NCBI GenBank assembly: GCA_028284665.1
Contig: JANQRG010000017.1
Span: 1-64,000, forward strand
From: Croceivirga sp.
GTDB taxonomy: Bacteria > Bacteroidota > Bacteroidia > Flavobacteriales > Flavobacteriaceae
Length of the DNA stretch: 64,000 nucleotides
Reading direction: 5' to 3'
Shown here: positions 60,201 to 64,000 of the stretch, one piece after another
Numbering within the stretch: position 1 is the first letter of the stretch
Layout: each line of letters starts with the position of its first letter
The notes under the pieces: generated by a model
Seen by the model: the letters and a program-made list of their open reading frames with translations, nothing else
What the model was told of the DNA's origin: nothing
Database searches by the model: none
Made by a program: the position numbers and the translations under genes

Positions 60201-60899
60201 ATGCGAGAGAAACCCATTTCCTTTCCTATTACCCACTGGGCAGATGACGACAAACCAAGAGAAAAACTTTTATCTAAGGGGCGTGTTGCCCTTTCCGATG
60301 CGGAATTAATTGCTATTCTTATTGGTTCTGGTAATAAAGAAGAAAGTGCTGTTGAGCTGTCGAAACGTATTCTTGCCCAGGCAGATAATAACCTCAATGA
60401 ACTAGGGAAAATTTCCGTACAGCAGTTAATGCAATTTAAGGGTATTGGCCAGGCAAAAGCGGTTACAATTGCCGCCGCATTGGAAATGGGAAGAAGGAGG
60501 AGAGATCAGGAGATTTTAAAAATCACCAAGGTAAATAGCAGCCGGAGCGCTTATGAGTTATTAGCTCCATTGATCGGCGATTTGCAGCATGAAGAGTTTT
60601 GGATTGTGTATTTGAACAATTCTAATAAAGTGCTACATAAAGAGCAGCTGAGCAAAGGAGGTATTACCGGTACCCTGGTAGATGTGCGCTTGGTATTGAA
60701 GCAAGCTTTGGAGTATGGTGCAGTAGGGCTTATCCTGTCACATAACCACCCCTCCGGCACATTAAAGCCCAGTAATTCGGATCGGCAGATTACTGAAAAA
60801 CTGAAGGCAGCTTCAAAGGCATTAGATATAAAAGTGTTGGATCATTTGATCCTAACACAAAGGGCCTATTTTAGTTTTGCGGATGAGGGGATACTCTAG
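60201..60899 (+). CDS. radC: RadC-family (JAB1/MPN-like) protein
   Basis: A 232-residue RadC protein. The first part has HTH-like helices (ELGKISVQQLMQFKGIGQAKAVTI with the GIGQAKA helix-hairpin-helix). The second is the MPN-like domain with conserved EEFWIVYLNN, GGITGTLVDVRLVL and the zinc motif LSHNHPSGTLKPSNSD (HxHx10D). RadC's role in DNA repair is disputed; it may be a peptidase-like scaffold. It is preceded by a 246-base spacer without a gene and followed by the repeat at 60906. Confidence 0.93.
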   Translation: MREKPISFPITHWADDDKPREKLLSKGRVALSDAELIAILIGSGNKEESAVELSKRILAQADNNLNELGKISVQQLMQFKGIGQAKAVTIAAALEMGRRRRDQEILKITKVNSSRSAYELLAPLIGDLQHEEFWIVYLNNSNKVLHKEQLSKGGITGTLVDVRLVLKQALEYGAVGLILSHNHPSGTLKPSNSDRQITEKLKAASKALDIKVLDHLILTQRAYFSFADEGIL

Positions 60900-60905
60900 C
60901 AATGC

Positions 60906-60970
60906 CAAAATTCAATTTCCAAATACTAAACCTGATCTGTTGGAATTTGGAATTTGTAAATTTGGGATTT
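60906..60970. repeat. AT-rich imperfect palindrome, family copy 4
   Basis: CCAAAATTCAATTTCCAAAT on the left and TTGGAATTTGGAATTTG on the right could pair as a long imperfect hairpin in the 79-base spacer between radC and the next gene. Related motifs lie at 34110, 34711 and 46003. Confidence 0.5.
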
Positions 60971-60978
60971 AACCGCCA

Positions 60979-62274
60979 ATGTTACTTGTCTATACCCATA
61001 AAATTACCAAGCGTTTCAACTATATAACGAAACATCTATTTGGACAGATCTTGGGGATTGAAGTTGGGTTTACCACCCGGGTAGAGGATTTCATAAAACA
61101 TCAGGGCCCCAAAATAACGTATACCAAACAGCCACTACAGAACGAATTCTTTATTCGGTCTAACGATCTTCTTTTCGAACAGGGGATTAACGATATCCAT
61201 ATCAACGTTCAGGATTGGGAAGGAACACCTTGTTTTTTCCGAACAGATGATCGCAGTAATATCCCTTATGATATCTTTTCGGCCAGTTTTTACATTTTAA
61301 GTCGGTACGAGGAATACCTGCCTCACGTGAAGGATGAACTAGGAAGGTTCCCTCCGAAAACCAGTTTGGCGTTTCAGCACGGATTTCTAGAGATACCCGT
61401 GATAGATGTATGGGCACATAAATTTTTAAAAATTCTTCAGCAACGCTTCCCAGGTATTACTTCTTCCAGCCGAAAGTATTGTTTTACGTCAATTGTAAAC
61501 GTGACTACTTCGCATTGCTTTGCGCTTAGAGGGTTTGGAAGAAGTCTGGGTGGTTTTTTTCTCGATCTTTCCCGTTTTCAGTTCAGGCGCTTGGCAAAGC
61601 GTATAGTCGTTTGGTTTAATCCTAAAAAAGACCCGTTCAATAATTTTGAAACCCTTCAAGGAATACATAAAAAATTCAAGATAAGGACCATGTTCTTCTT
61701 TCAATTTGCAGAGTATTCCACACACGATAAGAATATTTCTATTTACCGGAATACATTTAGATATTTAATAAAATCTGTTGCGGATTACAGTATTGTCTCG
61801 TTGAGTGCTTCCATGGCGGCTGCAGAAGACTTAGGCATTCTAAAAGAAGAGCGAAAACGATTGTCTAATCTGATTAACCGCCCCGTTAAATACTCTCGTA
61901 TGCGCTATAACCGCGTTGTTGTTCCACATACCTATCGCGACTTGACGGATGCAGAGTTTACGGACGATTATTCGCTGGGGTACACCCATCATATAGGTTT
62001 TAGAGCCGGTACTTGTACACCATTTTATTTCTATGATATCAATTTGGAAGTGCAGCAGCCTATTAAAGTACATCCCTTTGCCTTGTGTGACTACGCCTTA
62101 CAGCAATGCAAGAGTGAAGAAGAAGTATTTGCTAAGCTGGATGCTATTTACAGACAGGTAAAACAACTTAAAGGAGATTTTGTTGTTGTCTTTTCTAATG
62201 AATTATTAGGGGGTAAGCATAAAATAAATTGGATAAAGCTGTATCAATCGTTACTGAGGAGATATTATGTTTAG
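60979..62274 (+). CDS. Polysaccharide-deacetylase-family protein lacking catalytic residues
   Basis: A 431-residue protein of the flavobacterial deacetylase family usually found next to radC. The N-terminal domain (1-160: GINDIHINVQDWEGTPCFF, FSASFYILSRYEEYLP) is conserved. The NodB-like half keeps the scaffold (DPFNNFETLQGIHKKFKI, DDYSLGYTHHIGFRAGTCTPFYFYDI, KVHPFALCDYAL). From memory of the family consensus, DxD is replaced by N174-V-T176, HPS by S276-A-S278, RQH by 307-R-M-R309 and WHNE by F405-S-N-E. All four metal/catalytic blocks are lost, so it is probably not an active deacetylase. Overlaps the next gene by 8 bases. Confidence 0.8.
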   Translation: MLLVYTHKITKRFNYITKHLFGQILGIEVGFTTRVEDFIKHQGPKITYTKQPLQNEFFIRSNDLLFEQGINDIHINVQDWEGTPCFFRTDDRSNIPYDIFSASFYILSRYEEYLPHVKDELGRFPPKTSLAFQHGFLEIPVIDVWAHKFLKILQQRFPGITSSSRKYCFTSIVNVTTSHCFALRGFGRSLGGFFLDLSRFQFRRLAKRIVVWFNPKKDPFNNFETLQGIHKKFKIRTMFFFQFAEYSTHDKNISIYRNTFRYLIKSVADYSIVSLSASMAAAEDLGILKEERKRLSNLINRPVKYSRMRYNRVVVPHTYRDLTDAEFTDDYSLGYTHHIGFRAGTCTPFYFYDINLEVQQPIKVHPFALCDYALQQCKSEEEVFAKLDAIYRQVKQLKGDFVVVFSNELLGGKHKINWIKLYQSLLRRYYV

Positions 62275-62956
62275 AGGAAGTGTTACCGATGTTTTTTTTG
62301 ATTTGGATCATACGCTTTGGGATTTTGAAAAGAACTCCAGACTCACATTTGAAAAGATTTTTGAAGAGGGAAACATAGTGATAGATATTGAAAGGTTTTT
62401 GCAGTTCTACGTTCCGATAAACTTGGAATACTGGAAATTGTATCGCGAAGAAAAAGTATCCAAAGAAGAACTGCGCTACCAACGCTTACGCAGAAGCCTG
62501 GATGCTACTGGAACATCGCTCGATGACAATCAAATTCATCTACTTTCAAAAGCGTACATTCAATATCTTTCTTCCTTTAATCATATTGTACCCGGGGCGT
62601 TGGATATTTTAGATTACCTAAAACCCAGGTATCGCTTACATATTATTACCAATGGCTTTGAAGAAATTCAGGAAAAGAAGTTACGCAATTCCCAAATGCG
62701 GCAGTATTTTCAAGTAGTGGTAAATTCAGAAATGGCAGGGGTCAAAAAACCGAATCCAAAAATCTTTCAGCTTGCTTTAAGAAAGGCTGAAGTGGCCGCT
62801 ACAAACGCTTTAATGATAGGCGATAGCCTGGAGGCAGATGTTTTAGGAGCACAACGGTTAGGGATTCATGCTTTACACTTTAACACAAATGGAGAAGATG
62901 CACATGATCATTGCAAAATCATTCACCATCTCAACGAAATAAAACATTTTTTATAG
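62267..62956 (+). CDS. YjjG-type HAD-superfamily nucleotidase
   Basis: A 229-residue HAD hydrolase of the YjjG type. Motif I is VFFDLDHTLWDF (nucleophile Asp in DLDHT), motif II HIITNGFEEIQ (Thr/Asn), motif III KKPNPKIFQLAL (Lys) and motif IV MIGDSLEADVLGAQRLG (GDS...D). A helical cap lies between I and II. Such enzymes remove phosphate from pyrimidine or damaged nucleotides in the cytosol. It overlaps the deacetylase-like gene by 8 bases, suggesting coupled translation. Confidence 0.9.
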   Translation: MFRGSVTDVFFDLDHTLWDFEKNSRLTFEKIFEEGNIVIDIERFLQFYVPINLEYWKLYREEKVSKEELRYQRLRRSLDATGTSLDDNQIHLLSKAYIQYLSSFNHIVPGALDILDYLKPRYRLHIITNGFEEIQEKKLRNSQMRQYFQVVVNSEMAGVKKPNPKIFQLALRKAEVAATNALMIGDSLEADVLGAQRLGIHALHFNTNGEDAHDHCKIIHHLNEIKHFL

Positions 62957-63014
62957 AGTTATAGTAGGGTAGGGCAGTGATGAGTTGTTTTAAGATCAAA
63001 GTACCAATTACCCG

Positions 63015-63551
63015 ATGAGAAGGCTATTTCCCGTTGTAATAATCATAGTGCTATTTTTTTCTTGTGCAGAGGAACAGGATTTTGATCAGTTCGATGATTT
63101 AAATGTTGTCCCTGAGATAGCATCCAGTATTTTTTACTTTGAGTCCGATGAAACTACGATCAATGTAGCCGGGACAGGAGCCTTTTACCAGGAAACCTTC
63201 ACCTTTGAAGCCTTCAACGAAGCCTTTATCTCCGATAACGTTCTGGACGGGGTCATCACGTATCAGCTAGAAAACACCACTAGTAAACCATTAGGCCTTC
63301 TTATAGAATTTCTTGACGCCGGCGGTAATGTTTTGGATAGCGAATCCTTTGTAATTCAGGAAGATCCAGCTCCCATGTTGGAACGACAGGTAGCCTATGG
63401 GGACGGGGGAAGACCCTTGGATATTCTCAGAAATACGACAAATATCAGGGTAGAAGGTCAAAACATGGGGGATGCGTCCAGTCAATCTTCTCAATCAGAC
63501 CCCAAAATAATCTTAAGATCAAGCGGAGCCTTTAGACTACAACTACTATGA
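63015..63551 (+). CDS. Hypothetical lipoprotein upstream of DUF5723 gene
   Basis: A 178-residue lipoprotein. Signal peptide with lipobox FFSC (Cys at about residue 17), acidic mature start (AEEQDFDQFDD), then a beta-sandwich-like domain (FYFESDETTINVAGTGAFYQETFTFEAFNEAF; ITYQLENTTSKPLGLLIEFLDAGGNVLDSESF). The C-terminus is Ser/Gln-rich. Its stop overlaps the ATG of the DUF5723 gene by 4 bases (ATGA), so the two are translationally coupled and likely work together at the outer membrane. Family unrecognised. Confidence 0.78.
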   Translation: MRRLFPVVIIIVLFFSCAEEQDFDQFDDLNVVPEIASSIFYFESDETTINVAGTGAFYQETFTFEAFNEAFISDNVLDGVITYQLENTTSKPLGLLIEFLDAGGNVLDSESFVIQEDPAPMLERQVAYGDGGRPLDILRNTTNIRVEGQNMGDASSQSSQSDPKIILRSSGAFRLQLL

Positions 63552-64000
63552 TAAAAAGAGTTCTGGTTTTAAGTGCCACGCTTTTTGGTGTGATGACATT
63601 GTACGCCCAAAACAAGCAGTTGCTCTATGATTTTTATGAAATACCGCAGGCGTTACTGTTGAATCCCGGCATGAAAACACCCTATGCATGGCATTCTGGT
63701 GTTCCTTTGCTTTCGGGCTTTTCGATACAGGCAGGAACTAGTGGAGTAAGCGTCAACGATATTTTTGCCAATGATGGTATCGATTTTACCACAAAGGTGA
63801 GGGAGGAGGTTGTAAATGGCCTTCGGAAGAATGATGAGTTTGGAGGAAGTGGCCAAATCGAAATATTCAGTGTTGGTTTTCGAAATGCTAACAGGCCAAG
63901 TGACTATATTTCTTTTGGAATGTACGGCGAAGGCTTTATTGCACAATATTGGCCAAGGGATTTGGCCATTCTTGCATTTGAAGGAAACGCAAACAATTTA
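63548..64000 (+). CDS. DUF5723-type outer-membrane protein, cut by window end
   Basis: The frame runs from ATG 63548 to the last base (151 codons, no stop). A signal peptide (VLVLSATLFGVMTLYAQ) is followed by LLYDFYEIPQALLLNPGMKTPYAWHSGVPLLSGFSIQAGTSG, the hallmark start of the DUF5723 family of Bacteroidota barrel proteins, then aromatic beta strands (YISFGMYGEGFIAQYWP). It is coupled to the preceding lipoprotein by an ATGA overlap. The function of the family is unknown; the rest of the gene lies beyond the window. Confidence 0.85.
   Translation, partial: MIKRVLVLSATLFGVMTLYAQNKQLLYDFYEIPQALLLNPGMKTPYAWHSGVPLLSGFSIQAGTSGVSVNDIFANDGIDFTTKVREEVVNGLRKNDEFGGSGQIEIFSVGFRNANRPSDYISFGMYGEGFIAQYWPRDLAILAFEGNANNL

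Overview
This window looks like chromosomal DNA of a marine-type member of the Flavobacteriaceae (Bacteroidota). The evidence is the gldJ and porV gliding/T9SS genes, the Mpl, MurF, GcvP, PurE/PurK, Obg and RadC sequence types, many SPII-type lipoproteins, DUF4136 and DUF5723-type proteins, weak Shine-Dalgarno sites, and several upstream TAnnTTTG boxes, the -7 element of Bacteroidetes promoters. The genus cannot be fixed from the sequence alone. Most of the window is ordinary core and periphery chromosome, with no insertion sequence, rRNA or CRISPR array.

Layout. 1-2420: a tRNA-Val followed by a small variable locus. It holds a broken reading frame, an XRE regulator, an HNH nuclease whose N-terminus resembles the sulfur-binding domain of ScoMcrA-type type IV restriction enzymes, and a gene fragment cut on both sides. 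2500-8000: repeats, murF, gldJ and porV; porU, which I expect between gldJ and porV, is not there. 8067-13351: cdd, pdhA and pdhC (pyruvate dehydrogenase E1 alpha and E2), an M28 peptidase and an SDR. 13364-21890 (minus strand): a TPR protein, an AraC-GyrI regulator, a double GNAT enzyme, a membrane protein, an AT-rich TIR-transmembrane-propeller receptor and a glycosidase-like lipoprotein. 21970-30317: a SprT-like protein, manC, a DUF389 protein, a metallophosphoesterase, MlaF/MlaE and a PafA-like phosphatase. 30464-38815: a RibD/DHFR-like protein, an NTF2-like protein, a secreted unknown, a GT2 / methyltransferase / KASIII trio and gcvP. 38939-43956: a UbiA-like protein, an ECF sigma factor with a small zinc-finger-like partner, an AraC protein carrying a decayed kinase-like domain, SnoaL and GT1. 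43959-50172: an M3 peptidase, purE and purK divergent from a fused hpt-adk gene, then obg. 50218-59954: DUF4136, an S9 peptidase, a LytS/LytTR pair, DoxX, a cupin-SDR-CPBP operon and mpl. 60201-64000: radC, a deacetylase-family protein without its catalytic residues, a YjjG-type HAD, a lipoprotein and a truncated DUF5723 protein.

How genes work together. PdhA and PdhC are two parts of one complex. PurE, PurK and the HPRT-Adk fusion join de novo synthesis, salvage and interconversion of purines around one divergent promoter. MurF and Mpl make and recycle peptidoglycan peptides. GldJ and PorV belong to the gliding/type IX secretion machinery. MlaE and MlaF form the core of a lipid transporter.

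The best candidates for something new are the TIR receptor at 17866-19464 (predicted cytosolic TIR, one membrane helix, predicted periplasmic propeller), the tRNA-linked HNH locus, the catalytically stripped deacetylase relative at 60979-62274, and the KASIII / methyltransferase / glycosyltransferase trio. All family assignments come from reading motifs by eye; no database search was possible.
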